64,000 nt of DNA from UBA1794 sp964439955 (GCA_964439955.1 CAYTPX010000002.1:1-64000); one strand, 5' to 3'; numbered from the stretch's first letter, positions 53,692 through 62,790 are shown. Program-made: numbers and translations. The notes: generated by a model from the letters alone, not told the origin.

Positions 53692-54585
53692 ATGATACAA
53701 TCCAAGCTAAAAGGGATGGGGGTTGCTTTTATCACCCCGTTTAATGAAGATGAAAGTGTCGATTACGAAGCAATAACACGGCTGATAGATTTTCAATTAT
53801 CGAATGGGACGGACTTTTTGGTCATATTGGCAACCACGGCCGAGACTCCTACGCTCTCAGAGGAAGAAAAAAGTAAAATACGCAAATTAATCGTGGAGCG
53901 TGTCAATGGCCGCATTCCCATTGTCATGGGAGTGGGCGGCAACAATACACGCACGGTCGTGGAGCAATTGAAGCACGACGACTTGCGTGGCATAGATGCC
54001 ATCCTGTCCGTTGTCCCTTACTATAATAAACCGTCGCAGGAAGGTATGTATCAACACTTTCGTGCGATTGCCGACGCGAGCAGCAAACCTGTCATCCTTT
54101 ACAACGTGCCTGGCCGTACCGGAGCAAACATGGCGGCTGAAACTACATTGCGCTTGGCACGCGACTGTCAAAACATAGTAGCCATTAAAGAAGCCTCCGG
54201 CAATTTCAGCCAAATCGACGATATCATAAAAAACAAGCCCGATACGTTCGAGGTGCTTTCCGGCGATGATGGGATTACTTACCCCCTCATCACTTTGGGT
54301 GCGGTCGGGGTAATTTCCGTCATTGGGAATGCATTCCCGAAAGAATTCAGCCAGATGACCCGCTTGGCCTTGGCAGGCGATTTTCGTAACGCACGCATCA
54401 TTCACCATCGTTTTGCCGAACTGTTCAAGTTGCTTTTTGTGGATGGAAATCCGGCAGGAGTGAAGGCTATGATGCACAGCATGGGGCTTATAAAAAACAA
54501 ACTGCGCCTACCGCTTGTGCCCACCCGGCTGACGACGTATGAGGAAATCCGTGAAGTACTCCACCAGTTAGGTATCAAATGTTGA
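53692..54585 (+). CDS. dapA: 4-hydroxy-tetrahydrodipicolinate synthase
   Basis: DapA is the first dedicated step of lysine/diaminopimelate synthesis. It is a 297-residue aldolase-fold barrel. ATTAETPTLSEEE replaces the usual GTTGE segment, YNVPGRTG contains the conserved Tyr, and AIKEASGN carries the Schiff-base Lys. A -7 box TATATTTG lies at 53655-53662. It is followed by a convergent hairpin. Confidence 0.95.
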   Translation: MIQSKLKGMGVAFITPFNEDESVDYEAITRLIDFQLSNGTDFLVILATTAETPTLSEEEKSKIRKLIVERVNGRIPIVMGVGGNNTRTVVEQLKHDDLRGIDAILSVVPYYNKPSQEGMYQHFRAIADASSKPVILYNVPGRTGANMAAETTLRLARDCQNIVAIKEASGNFSQIDDIIKNKPDTFEVLSGDDGITYPLITLGAVGVISVIGNAFPKEFSQMTRLALAGDFRNARIIHHRFAELFKLLFVDGNPAGVKAMMHSMGLIKNKLRLPLVPTRLTTYEEIREVLHQLGIKC

Positions 54586-54616
54586 GAAACTAATACCCCA
54601 AACGAAAGAAGGGGGG

Positions 54617-54664
54617 AAACGGGAGTACGATTGGCCATACCGTGGCTAAATCGTACTCCCGTTT
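54617..54664. terminator. Hairpin at the dapA/NRAMP junction
   Basis: AAACGGGAGTACGATT (54617-54632) pairs with AATCGTACTCCCGTTT (54649-54664), with a partly paired inner TGGCCA/TGGCTA. T-runs exist on both strands. Confidence 0.85.
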
Positions 54665-54673
54665 TCTTTGGGC

Positions 54674-55942
54674 TTATGAAGCAAGTGCTGTATAGAAAAG
54701 GTAGAGGTTGAGCATGGAGACGATTACCGCAATGCCATAGAGCAAGGCACGGCTTGTGGGCGAGTTGGCATATTCGCCCATTACGCGGGTCGATGAGGTA
54801 AGGCTGACTTGTAGGAAGATAGTGAAAGGAAGCTGGACGCTAAGTAGCATTTGTGATATTATCAGCCCTTGGAACGGGTTTTCAATGAAGAAAATGGCGA
54901 GTAGCGCCACGCCCAATGATAAGAGTACCCCTGCTTGGGAATGGCTGTCCTTGATATTGTAGGATTCGTTGAATAGTCCGGAAAATATGGAGCCTGCCGC
55001 CATTCCGCTGGTCAAGGTGGAAGATATGCCCGCCAAAAGCAGGGATAAGGCAAAGATGCCCGCAGCGTTCTTGCCCAGCAGGGGGGCAAGGAGCGATTGT
55101 GCCTGTCCGAGTTCCTCCACCGGAGGTGCCCCGACTTGGAAGAAAGCTGCTGCGGCAAGCAGGATCATGGCACTGTTTATGGCCCATCCGATACTCATGG
55201 AAAAGAGGGTGTCAAGAAACTCATAATTCAGTATTTTTTTAATGGAGCTACTGTCCCTCTTGTGGTACTCGTGGCTTTGGATGACTTCGGAATGGAGAAA
55301 TAAGTTGTGGGGCATGACCACTGCACCCAAAACGCTCATCACGATGAAGATGCTTCCCTCGGGGAGGCTGGGAACCACCCAGCCGCGTGCGGCGGCAGGC
55401 CAGTCGATATCGACGAGGAACAGTTCGTAGATGAATGAAAGCCCGATGAGCGAGACAAAGCCGATGATGACACGCTCGATACGCTTGTAGGAATTACTGA
55501 AAAGCATGATGATCACAGTGAGGGTAGTCAGTACTGCCCCCCATCTGATAGGGATGTTCATGAGCATTTCCAACGCGATGGCTCCTCCGAGTATCTCCGC
55601 CAATGAGGTAGATATGGAAGCTACTATGGCCGTACCCAGTACGGGGGTGGAAATCCACCGGGGGGTGTAACGCATGGCAGCCTCGGAGAGGCATAGGCCT
55701 GTAACTATCCCGAGATGGGCCACGTTATGCTGGAGAATGATGAGCATAAGAGTGGAAACCGTTACCACCCAAAGCAATTCATAGCCAAACTCCGATCCGG
55801 CAGCGAAGTTCGAGGCCCAATTCCCAGGGTCGATGAATCCCACGGTGACGAGCATTCCCGGGCCGATATAGCGGAAGATGTCCAGTCCGCCGAGGTAACG
55901 CTTGTGGTCGCGCCGGTATAAGTCTTTTATGAAATTCTTCAT
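54674..55942 (-). CDS. NRAMP-family divalent metal transporter (MntH-like)
   Basis: This 422-residue inner-membrane protein has about 11 helices. The metal-binding motifs are DPGNWASN in helix 1 and VMPHNLFLHS in helix 6, both intact as in Mn2+/Fe2+ transporters. The start at 55942 (MKNFIKDLYRRD) is chosen because a -7 box TACCTTTG (55992-55985) overlaps the longer in-frame start at 55987. No MntR or Mn-riboswitch sequence is recognised in the short leader. Confidence 0.92.
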   Translation of the reverse strand: MKNFIKDLYRRDHKRYLGGLDIFRYIGPGMLVTVGFIDPGNWASNFAAGSEFGYELLWVVTVSTLMLIILQHNVAHLGIVTGLCLSEAAMRYTPRWISTPVLGTAIVASISTSLAEILGGAIALEMLMNIPIRWGAVLTTLTVIIMLFSNSYKRIERVIIGFVSLIGLSFIYELFLVDIDWPAAARGWVVPSLPEGSIFIVMSVLGAVVMPHNLFLHSEVIQSHEYHKRDSSSIKKILNYEFLDTLFSMSIGWAINSAMILLAAAAFFQVGAPPVEELGQAQSLLAPLLGKNAAGIFALSLLLAGISSTLTSGMAAGSIFSGLFNESYNIKDSHSQAGVLLSLGVALLAIFFIENPFQGLIISQMLLSVQLPFTIFLQVSLTSSTRVMGEYANSPTSRALLYGIAVIVSMLNLYLFYTALAS

Positions 55943-55984
55943 ATCGTATTGGTTTCTCAGGAAAGAGATCCTTCCCCTGTTGCG

Positions 55985-55992
55985 CAAAGGTA
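55985..55992 (-). promoter_or_regulatory. -7 box of the NRAMP gene
   Basis: TACCTTTG on the minus strand, 43 bases before the ATG. Confidence 0.55.
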
Positions 55993-56085
55993 CATAAAAA
56001 GCGAAGGCGGCCTACGGCTTGTCTTTTGCTTTTTTAGTGAATTTGCAGATGGCTTTTCCGTTTTTCCCTTAGCCGCTTTATACGA

Positions 56086-56123
56086 AAAGCACCTGCGGTT
56101 TCCTTGGGAAGCCGCAGGTGTTT
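56086..56123. terminator. Terminator after the TSCPD gene
   Basis: AAGCACCTGCGGTTTCC (about 56087-56103) pairs with GGAAGCCGCAGGTGTTT (56107-56123) through a three-base loop with two G-T pairs, ending in T-rich sequence on both strands. Confidence 0.8.
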
Positions 56124-56156
56124 GTTTCCATTTGGGGGAATGGGCCAGAAATCCAT

Positions 56157-56408
56157 TCAGGCGGTGTAGCCCATTTCGCGCAATGCTTGGCATAACTGGT
56201 CGGGACACGAAGTGCGGCGCATACCGCAACGGATATGCTCCAAGCGGGCAAGTACTTCGGACACCTTCATGCCGCGTACAAGCTGGGCAATGCCTTGCAG
56301 ATTACCGTTACAGCCCCCTTCGTAACGCACGTTGCGGATGATTCCTTCTTCCACGTCCACGTAAATGTCCGTACTGCACGTCCCGCGTGTCTTATAGTGA
56401 TATTCCAT
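56157..56408 (-). CDS. TSCPD domain-containing small protein (TIGR03905-like)
   Basis: This 83-residue protein has the pattern RGTCSTDIYVD, GGCNGNLQGIAQLVRGM, HIRCGMRRTSCPDQLCQAL. TSCPD is the motif seen in the C-terminal zinc-binding part of class II ribonucleotide reductases; stand-alone copies are of unknown function. Conserved Cys residues suggest metal binding. It is last in the pheT-yebC-TSCPD run, 22 bases after the yebC-like gene. Confidence 0.85.
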   Translation of the reverse strand: MEYHYKTRGTCSTDIYVDVEEGIIRNVRYEGGCNGNLQGIAQLVRGMKVSEVLARLEHIRCGMRRTSCPDQLCQALREMGYTA

Positions 56409-56430
56409 TCTTGTATGGGGGGACAGGGAT

Positions 56431-57159
56431 TTATTCGCCCGCTTCGGGTTTCATGTTCGTATATACGTTTTGCACGTCTTCGTCCTCCTCCAACCGTTCA
56501 ACCATCTTGTCAATCGTTTCCCGTTGCTCTGGAGTAACATCTTTTTGGTCGGTCGGGATGCGGGTAAACTCCGAACTTTTTATTTCGTAGCCGTTGTCTT
56601 CCAGATACTTCTGGATGGAATTGAACGACTGGAACTCACCATAAATCGTAATCTCCCCGTCTTCCTCGTCGTAATCCTCGTCTACTCCGTAGTCAATCAG
56701 CTCCAAAATCAAATCTTCCACGGACATCCCCTCTTTTATCGCGATGGTAAAGACGGATTTATGGCTGAAAAGGAAGTCGAGGCTTCCCGAAGTTCCCAAT
56801 GAGCCGCCGAACTTGTTGAATACGCTGCGCACGTTGGCCACGGTACGGGTGGTATTGTCGGTTGCGGTCTCTACGAAAATGGCTATCCCATACGGCCCGT
56901 AGCCCTCGTAGTTCATTTCCTTATAGTCCTTCTGGTCTTTCCCCATTGCGTTTTTTATAGCCCTCTCGATGTTGTCCTTGGGCATGTTTTCCCGTTTTGC
57001 CGTAACAATGATGGCACGCAGGTGGGGGTTGTTCTCCGGATCGGGGCCTCCGGCCTTAACGGCGATGGCTATTTGTTTTCCGATACGGGTAAAGGTGCGG
57101 GCCATGTTGCCCCATCTTTTCAGTTTTGTGGCTTTTCTATATTCAAACGCTCTTCCCAT
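56431..57159 (-). CDS. YebC/PmpR-family protein
   Basis: This 242-residue protein begins MGRAFEYRKATKLKRWGNMA, the usual start in Bacteroidota. NPHLRAIIVTAKRENMPKDN and GYGPYGIAIFVE are family motifs. YebC proteins were annotated as transcriptional regulators, but recent work ties some to relief of ribosome stalling. The acidic stretch DYDEEDGE lies in domain 3. It follows pheT at 62 bases. Confidence 0.92.
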   Translation of the reverse strand: MGRAFEYRKATKLKRWGNMARTFTRIGKQIAIAVKAGGPDPENNPHLRAIIVTAKRENMPKDNIERAIKNAMGKDQKDYKEMNYEGYGPYGIAIFVETATDNTTRTVANVRSVFNKFGGSLGTSGSLDFLFSHKSVFTIAIKEGMSVEDLILELIDYGVDEDYDEEDGEITIYGEFQSFNSIQKYLEDNGYEIKSSEFTRIPTDQKDVTPEQRETIDKMVERLEEDEDVQNVYTNMKPEAGE

Positions 57160-57221
57160 AAGTGGTGTTTGTTTTTATATGTGTTTTGTTTTTGTTCCGG
57201 TTCTCTTCTGTTCCCTTGTTT

Positions 57222-59687
57222 CTATCGCAGCTGTGCGCCAAGTTTCGTTTGGAAAGCCTGTATGAGGCGCTGCATGACTTTTTCAATTTGCTTCTCGGTC
57301 AGCGTTTGGCTTTCGTCCTGCAAAAGGAAACTTACAGCGTATGACTTCTTCCCTTGTTCTAAGTTCTTCCCTTCATATACGTCGAAGAGCCACACCTTTT
57401 TCAGTAGTTTGCGTTCCGTTTCGTAAGCAATCTTTTCGATTTCGGAGAAAGCGGTGGAAGTATCCAAAAGGAGTGCCAAGTCTCTTTTGACGGAAGGGAA
57501 GCGGGAAAGTTCTTTATAGCTGATCTTTTCGTTTTGTACGTTGTGCGATAGCCGGTTCCAGTCGATGTCGGCATAGTAAACTTCTTGTTCTATGTCGAAA
57601 GATTTCAGCAGTTTGTAGTCGACAATGCCAATGTGGGCAATCCGTTTGCCCCCGGGCAGGAAGTAATCGAGCTGCGCGGAGAACAAATCACTCGCTCCTT
57701 GGCTTACGGAGAGCTTCCGAATTTCCTGCCCGGCCCGGACGAGCAAGTTCTCCATATAAGCCTTCAGTTCATAAATGCTGCTCTCTTCATTGGAATGCAT
57801 CCAAGAATTGGCTATTTTCTTTCCCGTGAGCCAGAGCCCCATGTGCATTTCTTCCGCATAAGGGCTGAGTATTTTACCTTCTTTCCGCTCCTCGGCATGA
57901 AAGAAGTAGGTATTCCCGAATTCGAAGAAGCGCAAGTTGGCATTTTTCCGATTGATGTTGTGGGCAATACATTCCAATCCCCCGAACAAAAGAGTCTGGC
58001 GCATCGAATTCAAGTCGGAACTGAGCGGATTGAGCAGCATGACCAGGTTTTCTTTGGGATAAGAGGAAAGGTTGTCGTAATACGTCGCGCACGTCAGCGA
58101 ATTATTCATGATTTCACAAAAACCGCAACCCACGAGTTGCTCCGAGAGTATGTCTTGCAATCTATAGCTGCGGTCTACATTGGTTTTCACCGTGAGGTTC
58201 GAGTTGAGTGCGGAGGGTATTTCCACATTATTATAGCCGTAGATGCGCAAAATGTCCTCGATCACGTCGCAAGGGCGCTGTACATCTACCCGATAGGGCG
58301 GCACAGCGAGCGTAAGGGTCTCCCCGTCTTTTTCTTCAACTATCTTCATTTCCAGGCTTTCGACAATGCCTTTTACCATGTCGTGCGGGATTTTTTTCCC
58401 AATCAGGCTGTCCACTTGCGCATAGGGCAAGGTCACGATAAAAGGTTCTGCCAGTTTGTCGCCTACGATGTCTTTGATTTCTGAGGAAATAGTGCCTCCG
58501 GCCAGTTCTTTCACAAGCAGGGCTGCCATTTTCAACGCATAAACTTGCCCCAAGGGGTCGATTCCCCGTTCGTAGCGGAAAGAGGCGTCAGTGTTTAGCC
58601 CGTGCCTTCTGGCCGTTTTACGAATCCAAGTAGGATGGAAATAGGCACTTTCCAAGAAAATATCCGTGGTTTTTTCCGTGACGCCCGATTCCAATCCGCC
58701 AAACACGCCGCCTATGCACATCGGGCCGGACTCGTTGCAAATCATCAGGTCGTGTTCGTCCAGTTTCCGTTCTACGCCGTCCAACGTCGTAAAGGGGGTA
58801 CCGTCCGGAAGTGTCTTGACGATTACCTTTTTCCCTACGACTTGGGCGTCGAAGCAGTGCAGTGGCTGGCCAAAGGCATGGAGAATATAATTTGTAATGT
58901 CCACTATGTTGTTAATCGGGCGTAAGCCGATGGCCGAAAGCCGCTCCTTAAGCCAAGAAGGGCTTTCTTTTACGGTAACTCCCTTGACGCTTATGCCTGC
59001 ATAGCGGGGGCAAGCGTCAGGGTTTACGACTTCGATGTCGATATCAAGGTCGTGGTTGTCTACTTGGAAAGCCTCGACGGAGGGTTTCTTCAAGGCCGTT
59101 TCCTTTCCGTGGCTGCGCAGGTAGGCATAGAGGTCGCGGGCCACGCCGTAATGGGAGCATGCATCAGCCCGGTTGGGCGTGATATCAACTTCAAGTACGT
59201 AATCGCTTTGGACTTGATAATATTCTTTGGCTGGCGTCCCGGCTTTCACTTCAGCCGGGAGCACGATGATTCCCTCGTGGGAAGTGCCGATTCCTATTTC
59301 GTCTTCCGCGCAAATCATGCCGTTTGACTCCACCCCGCGCAGTTTCATCTTCTTCATTTTGATCGGTTTGTCCCCATCGTAGAGCGTACTGCCCAAGGGA
59401 GCTACTACAACCTTCTGCCCGGCTGCCACGTTGGGCGCGCCGCATACGATTTGCGTCGGTTGCCCGTCGCCTAAATCTACCGTTGTCACATGCAAATGGT
59501 CGGAGTTCGGGTGTGCCTCGCAAGTCAGCACTTCACCGACGAGAAGCCCTTCCAAGCCGCCCTTTATGGTTTGTACTTCTTCTACGCTGCCTGTTTCCAA
59601 ACCTATGGAGGTCAATACGGAAGCTACTTCTTCGGCCGTAAGGTCGAAGTCTACGTATTCTTTCAGCCAATTATATGAAATATTCAT
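57222..59687 (-). CDS. pheT: Phenylalanyl-tRNA synthetase, beta subunit
   Basis: This 821-residue protein has an N-terminal tRNA-binding (EMAP-like) domain with VGEVLTCEAHPNSDHLHV. B3/B4 editing (SYFHPTWIRKTARRHGLNTD) and B5 domains follow, then a catalytic-like core. The C-terminal anticodon-binding domain starts YKELSRFPSVKRDLALLLD. With PheS, encoded elsewhere, it charges tRNA-Phe. A -7 box TAACTTTG lies at 59752-59745. It begins a pheT-yebC-TSCPD run. Confidence 0.96.
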   Translation of the reverse strand: MNISYNWLKEYVDFDLTAEEVASVLTSIGLETGSVEEVQTIKGGLEGLLVGEVLTCEAHPNSDHLHVTTVDLGDGQPTQIVCGAPNVAAGQKVVVAPLGSTLYDGDKPIKMKKMKLRGVESNGMICAEDEIGIGTSHEGIIVLPAEVKAGTPAKEYYQVQSDYVLEVDITPNRADACSHYGVARDLYAYLRSHGKETALKKPSVEAFQVDNHDLDIDIEVVNPDACPRYAGISVKGVTVKESPSWLKERLSAIGLRPINNIVDITNYILHAFGQPLHCFDAQVVGKKVIVKTLPDGTPFTTLDGVERKLDEHDLMICNESGPMCIGGVFGGLESGVTEKTTDIFLESAYFHPTWIRKTARRHGLNTDASFRYERGIDPLGQVYALKMAALLVKELAGGTISSEIKDIVGDKLAEPFIVTLPYAQVDSLIGKKIPHDMVKGIVESLEMKIVEEKDGETLTLAVPPYRVDVQRPCDVIEDILRIYGYNNVEIPSALNSNLTVKTNVDRSYRLQDILSEQLVGCGFCEIMNNSLTCATYYDNLSSYPKENLVMLLNPLSSDLNSMRQTLLFGGLECIAHNINRKNANLRFFEFGNTYFFHAEERKEGKILSPYAEEMHMGLWLTGKKIANSWMHSNEESSIYELKAYMENLLVRAGQEIRKLSVSQGASDLFSAQLDYFLPGGKRIAHIGIVDYKLLKSFDIEQEVYYADIDWNRLSHNVQNEKISYKELSRFPSVKRDLALLLDTSTAFSEIEKIAYETERKLLKKVWLFDVYEGKNLEQGKKSYAVSFLLQDESQTLTEKQIEKVMQRLIQAFQTKLGAQLR

Positions 59688-59744
59688 ATCTTGTGATGTT
59701 GTTTTCTTGTCCAGTTGCCCGAGCCTTTTCCAGAATCAGGCGTG

Positions 59745-60014
59745 CAAAGTTACTGTTTTTTTGTGGTTTCTGTGGGGAAACGGCCAGGCTTTTTAGCCAT
59801 GGCGCATAGTCTTTCGGGTAAAAGTGCTGTGGCTTTTAGTAAAAAGCGGCGTGCTTTTCCGCAAGGAGCGCCTTCACCGCCGTTCCCGCAAGGCAAGCAA
59901 GCGATGTAGAGGTACAGTACCGCCAGTTTCTCGGGACTGGGACGACAAGCAAGGAAGAGGGATATGCCGGTGGAATCGGAGGGGCGGATGCCGATGGCGG
60001 GATAGGGTGGGGGT
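59745..60014. other. pheT upstream region with repeat copy
   Basis: The -7 box of pheT (TAACTTTG, 59752-59745, minus) lies at the left end. A copy of the dispersed repeat covers about 59811-59865 (GTAAAAGTGCTGTGGCTTTT, AAAAAGCGGCGTGCTTTTCC). No gene is supported between the FHA stop and pheT. Confidence 0.5.
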
Positions 60015-60557
60015 TCAATCGCTTCCCTCCGCGGAGCGGAAGATGAGGGACGTGGCACCCAATGTTATGACGTCCCCATCGTGGAGGACAGCCCGTTCTT
60101 TATCGTCCAGGATGCGATTCTGTAAGAAAGTGCCCGTAATGCTGGGAAAGTCGCGTAGCGTGTAGGTGAACTTCCCCGGTTGCCGGCTGCTCGTTACATG
60201 AAGGATGCAATGTTTCCTGTCCATGCTTCGGTCGCTGGTCTCGATGGGTAATGTGACGGAAGTCCCCGCGTCTTTGCGCCCGATGAGGTTCTCCCCTTCC
60301 TGCAAGGGAAGCACTTGCTTATAAGCAAATCGGTTTTCCACAACAATCAAGCAGCCCAGTCCCTTTTCAACGGCCTCTTGCTCCACTTCGTCCCAATTCT
60401 CCTCCTTACGGGTGGGGCGCAACTTACCGGCCCCGATGCGTATGGCAAACTGCTTCTTGCATTGTTCACAGACAAAGACGAGGGTCTGCCCCGCCAAGTA
60501 GCGGGTCTCGTCGAAGATGGTCAAGTGCTGGCATTTGGGACAAGGTACTCTTTTCAT
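60015..60557 (-). CDS. FHA-domain protein with N-terminal zinc ribbon
   Basis: The first ~40 residues of this 180-residue protein form a CxxC...CxxC zinc ribbon (PCPKCQHLTIFDE, VFVCEQCKKQF). The C-terminal ~95 residues are a forkhead-associated phosphothreonine-binding domain (NLIGRKDAG, SDRSMDRKHCILHV, GTFLQNRIL, DGDVITLG). The start at 60557 gives MKRVPCPKC; the longer start would overlap the preceding gene. It is 37 bases behind the HU/SPOR gene. No kinase gene is nearby. Confidence 0.87.
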   Translation of the reverse strand: MKRVPCPKCQHLTIFDETRYLAGQTLVFVCEQCKKQFAIRIGAGKLRPTRKEENWDEVEQEAVEKGLGCLIVVENRFAYKQVLPLQEGENLIGRKDAGTSVTLPIETSDRSMDRKHCILHVTSSRQPGKFTYTLRDFPSITGTFLQNRILDDKERAVLHDGDVITLGATSLIFRSAEGSD

Positions 60558-60594
60558 AGGTTGGGCGTGCCGGTATGTCCGGAGGTCTTTGCGC

Positions 60595-61674
60595 CTATTT
60601 TCCAATGGCCTGGGTCAAGAGCCAAGCGTCGGCGTAGGTTTCCCGGTATTTCCGCAACAGGGCACGCGCCCCATCCTCATCGGAAGTGGCGTCGATGCAG
60701 ACTTTCTGGGTATTTTTCCCGTGGATTACTTGTGCGTTTTCGTAGCCTTTTCCTTTCAACTCCTGGCAGAAAGAGGCAGCTTTCTCGGCGGCGCTGAGGG
60801 AAGCCACGACGATGAAATATTTGGGTGTAGCCGGTTGTGGCGTTTCCGTCGCGGCCGACCGGGCATTTGGGGCATACTTTTTCTTGTATGTATCCGAGGT
60901 CGTTTCCACGGTTGCAGGGCGTGTTCCTTTTTCCCCGGAGGCGGTTTGTCCGTCGGTGCCGGGCGATTGGATTGCAGGGACAGCCTCTCTTGGCTGTTCC
61001 TGGCTGAGGAAGCGGGAGGATACGAGTTGGGCTTTGTAGGAAGTTTCGGGTATTATGTTTTTCACCGGGGTGGAAAACAACAGCAGGATCAGCACGGCAG
61101 CAGCCGTGGCGGTGGCCCAGCGGAAAGTCTCGCTTGCCACTTTCCGGAGGCGTGCATGCCGCGGTTGGGGCAAAGCCTCGCCGTCGGGAATCATTTCTCC
61201 CGGTTCTTGCACGTTTGAAGCCGGGGCGGCCTCTGCTTCAGATGCTTCGTTGAACGCAAGGGGGAGTATGTGCAACTCGGCCAATCCATAAAGCTCGGGG
61301 GAATTGATGCCTTCTAAATAGGGCGTAAAATGGAAGCTCCCGTCGAGCGAGAGGCGCAACATGCCCATCGAGGCGAAGTCTATTTTCCCCTCTGAGTAGA
61401 GCTTTTCTTTGAGCAACTTGACCCCGCGCAACACGCGCTTATTGGCATCGGGGAAAGAGGTGCCGTAGAAATTCATGTAGGACTGCACAAGCAGGCCGTC
61501 GTTGAGTTGCAAACGGGGATTGAACCCTACGGTCCGTACCGGGGGGAGGAAAGAATTCTGTTCTTCTACCCACTTTGCCGGCAAGCGGTACGTGACGAAT
61601 CCGCCAAAATTGGGTACTATCACGCAATCGTTGGTGAGCAGGAGAATCTCGATATGGGTAATCAGTTCTTTCAT
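60595..61674 (-). CDS. HU-CCDC81 / SPOR domain membrane protein
   Basis: This 359-residue protein has an N-terminal tandem HU-like CCDC81-type domain (ITHIEILLLTNDCVIVPNFG, LVQSYMNFYGTSFPDANKRV) and one transmembrane helix near 190-210 (ATAAAVLILLLFS). A proline/threonine-rich linker and a C-terminal SPOR domain (YFIVVASLSAAEKAASFCQE) follow, the SPOR domain expected to bind denuded peptidoglycan in the periplasm. It may link cytoplasmic filaments or DNA to the septal wall. A -7 box TATCTTTG at 61690-61683 is so close to the ATG that the mRNA is nearly leaderless. Confidence 0.87.
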   Translation of the reverse strand: MKELITHIEILLLTNDCVIVPNFGGFVTYRLPAKWVEEQNSFLPPVRTVGFNPRLQLNDGLLVQSYMNFYGTSFPDANKRVLRGVKLLKEKLYSEGKIDFASMGMLRLSLDGSFHFTPYLEGINSPELYGLAELHILPLAFNEASEAEAAPASNVQEPGEMIPDGEALPQPRHARLRKVASETFRWATATAAAVLILLLFSTPVKNIIPETSYKAQLVSSRFLSQEQPREAVPAIQSPGTDGQTASGEKGTRPATVETTSDTYKKKYAPNARSAATETPQPATPKYFIVVASLSAAEKAASFCQELKGKGYENAQVIHGKNTQKVCIDATSDEDGARALLRKYRETYADAWLLTQAIGK

Positions 61675-61682
61675 TGATGCGG

Positions 61683-61690
61683 CAAAGATA
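61683..61690 (-). promoter_or_regulatory. -7 box of the HU/SPOR gene
   Basis: TATCTTTG on the minus strand, its G only 9 bases from the ATG, implying a leader of a few bases. Confidence 0.5.
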
Positions 61691-61885
61691 TGATTTTTCC
61701 GGTGATCCTGAAATTTTTTCGGCAGTGAAGTAGAGAAAGGTTATCAACATGTTGTTCATAAGCAAATGCCCCGTTGCGGGAAGTCGCGTATGCTTTGTCT
61801 GGAACCGCTGCGCCTTTCCGGGAAAAGCCCCGGCGGTTTTCTGGAGAATCCCCGCAGGGCTTGTGGCAGTGTGCCCGGGATTTAT

Positions 61886-61893
61886 TATTTTTG
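61886..61893 (+). promoter_or_regulatory. -7 box of the fur-like gene
   Basis: TATTTTTG, 28 bases before the ATG, with TTG at 61861-61863 (spacing 22). A repeat copy (CCTTTCCGGGAAAAGCCCCG) lies at about 61812-61831. Confidence 0.55.
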
Positions 61894-61921
61894 CGCGTAC
61901 AATTAGGACAACGTAAAGAAT

Positions 61922-62377
61922 ATGGATGCGACGAACGACGAGGGGGGGTGTTTGGAACGCCTGTACCAGAAAGGGATAAAGCCAACTTCGACCCGGATTC
62001 TGGTCTTGCGGGAATTGATGAAAGCGAGTGCCCCGGTTTCGCTACAAGATGTGGAGTCAGGCCTCGATACGGTAGACCGTTCAACGATATTCCGTGCCTT
62101 GGTCTTGTTTCGCGAGCATGGCTTGGTGCATGATATCGAGGATGGGAGCGGTTCGGTAAAGTACGAACTGTGTGAGAGCCCGGAGGATTGCTCCGTTGCC
62201 GACATGCACCCCCACTTCTATTGCGAGCATTGCCACCAGACGTATTGCCTTGATTGCGAACATGTGCCGTTGGTCGCCTTGCCCGAGGGCTTCCTTTTGC
62301 GCGGGGTGAACTATGTGTTGAAAGGCATTTGCCCGTCGTGCCGGGGAAAAAGGGAAGGAATACTTCGAGGCCATTGA
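61922..62377 (+). CDS. fur: Fur-family metal-responsive repressor
   Basis: This 151-residue protein has a winged-helix N-terminus (GIKPTSTRILVLRELM, VDRSTIFRALVLFREHGLV). The dimerisation domain contains HPHFYCEHCHQTYCLDC and CPSCRGKR, with metal-binding His and two CxxC pairs for structural zinc. Whether it is Fur, Zur or PerR cannot be decided from sequence alone; the symbol is used for the family. The neighbouring genes are not metal-uptake genes. Confidence 0.85.
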   Translation: MDATNDEGGCLERLYQKGIKPTSTRILVLRELMKASAPVSLQDVESGLDTVDRSTIFRALVLFREHGLVHDIEDGSGSVKYELCESPEDCSVADMHPHFYCEHCHQTYCLDCEHVPLVALPEGFLLRGVNYVLKGICPSCRGKREGILRGH

Positions 62378-62425
62378 AGCCCTCGTACCTTCCTTGCGAA
62401 GCCGTTTGGCACGGTTCGCATAAGA

Positions 62426-62482
62426 TAAAACCAAGAAGCCGCCAAAAGTCATACGACTTTCTTTGGCGGCTTCTTGGTTTTA
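62426..62482. terminator. Bidirectional terminator between fur-like gene and rpmA
   Basis: AAAACCAAGAAGCCGCCAAA pairs with TTTGGCGGCTTCTTGGTTTT across a short loop, giving a stem of more than 20 pairs with A/T runs on both ends. Confidence 0.9.
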
Positions 62483-62498
62483 ATTATAGCCGTTCGGG

Positions 62499-62765
62499 TT
62501 ATGCCTCTTCCTTGAGGGGAATGACCGAAACATAGCTGCGGTTCCCGCGGCCTTTCTTGAACGACACTGTGCCGTCGATAAGGGCAAACAAGGTATGGTC
62601 TTTCCCCATGCCCATGTTCTCTCCGGGATTGTGCACGGTGCCTCTTTGACGCACGATGATGTTTCCGGCTTTGCAGAACTCGCCGCCGAAAATTTTCACG
62701 CCTAATCTTTTGCTGTGTGATTCGCGTCCGTTCTTGGAACTTCCGACGCCTTTCTTATGTGCCAT
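62499..62765 (-). CDS. rpmA: 50S ribosomal protein L27
   Basis: This 88-residue protein begins MAHKKGVGSSKNGRESHSKR, the mature-type N-terminus that reaches the peptidyl-transferase centre; VRQRGT and GKDHTLFAL follow. The N-terminus lacks the cleavable extension found in Firmicutes. It is co-transcribed with rplU (25 bases). Confidence 0.97.
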   Translation of the reverse strand: MAHKKGVGSSKNGRESHSKRLGVKIFGGEFCKAGNIIVRQRGTVHNPGENMGMGKDHTLFALIDGTVSFKKGRGNRSYVSVIPLKEEA

Positions 62766-62790
62766 AATCTACTTCTTGTTTTCTTTAGGG

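Noticed and set aside
59836..60018. 60-codon minus-strand frame after the FHA gene
   Set aside because: Needs a TTG start, is proline-rich by chance and runs through a repeat copy.
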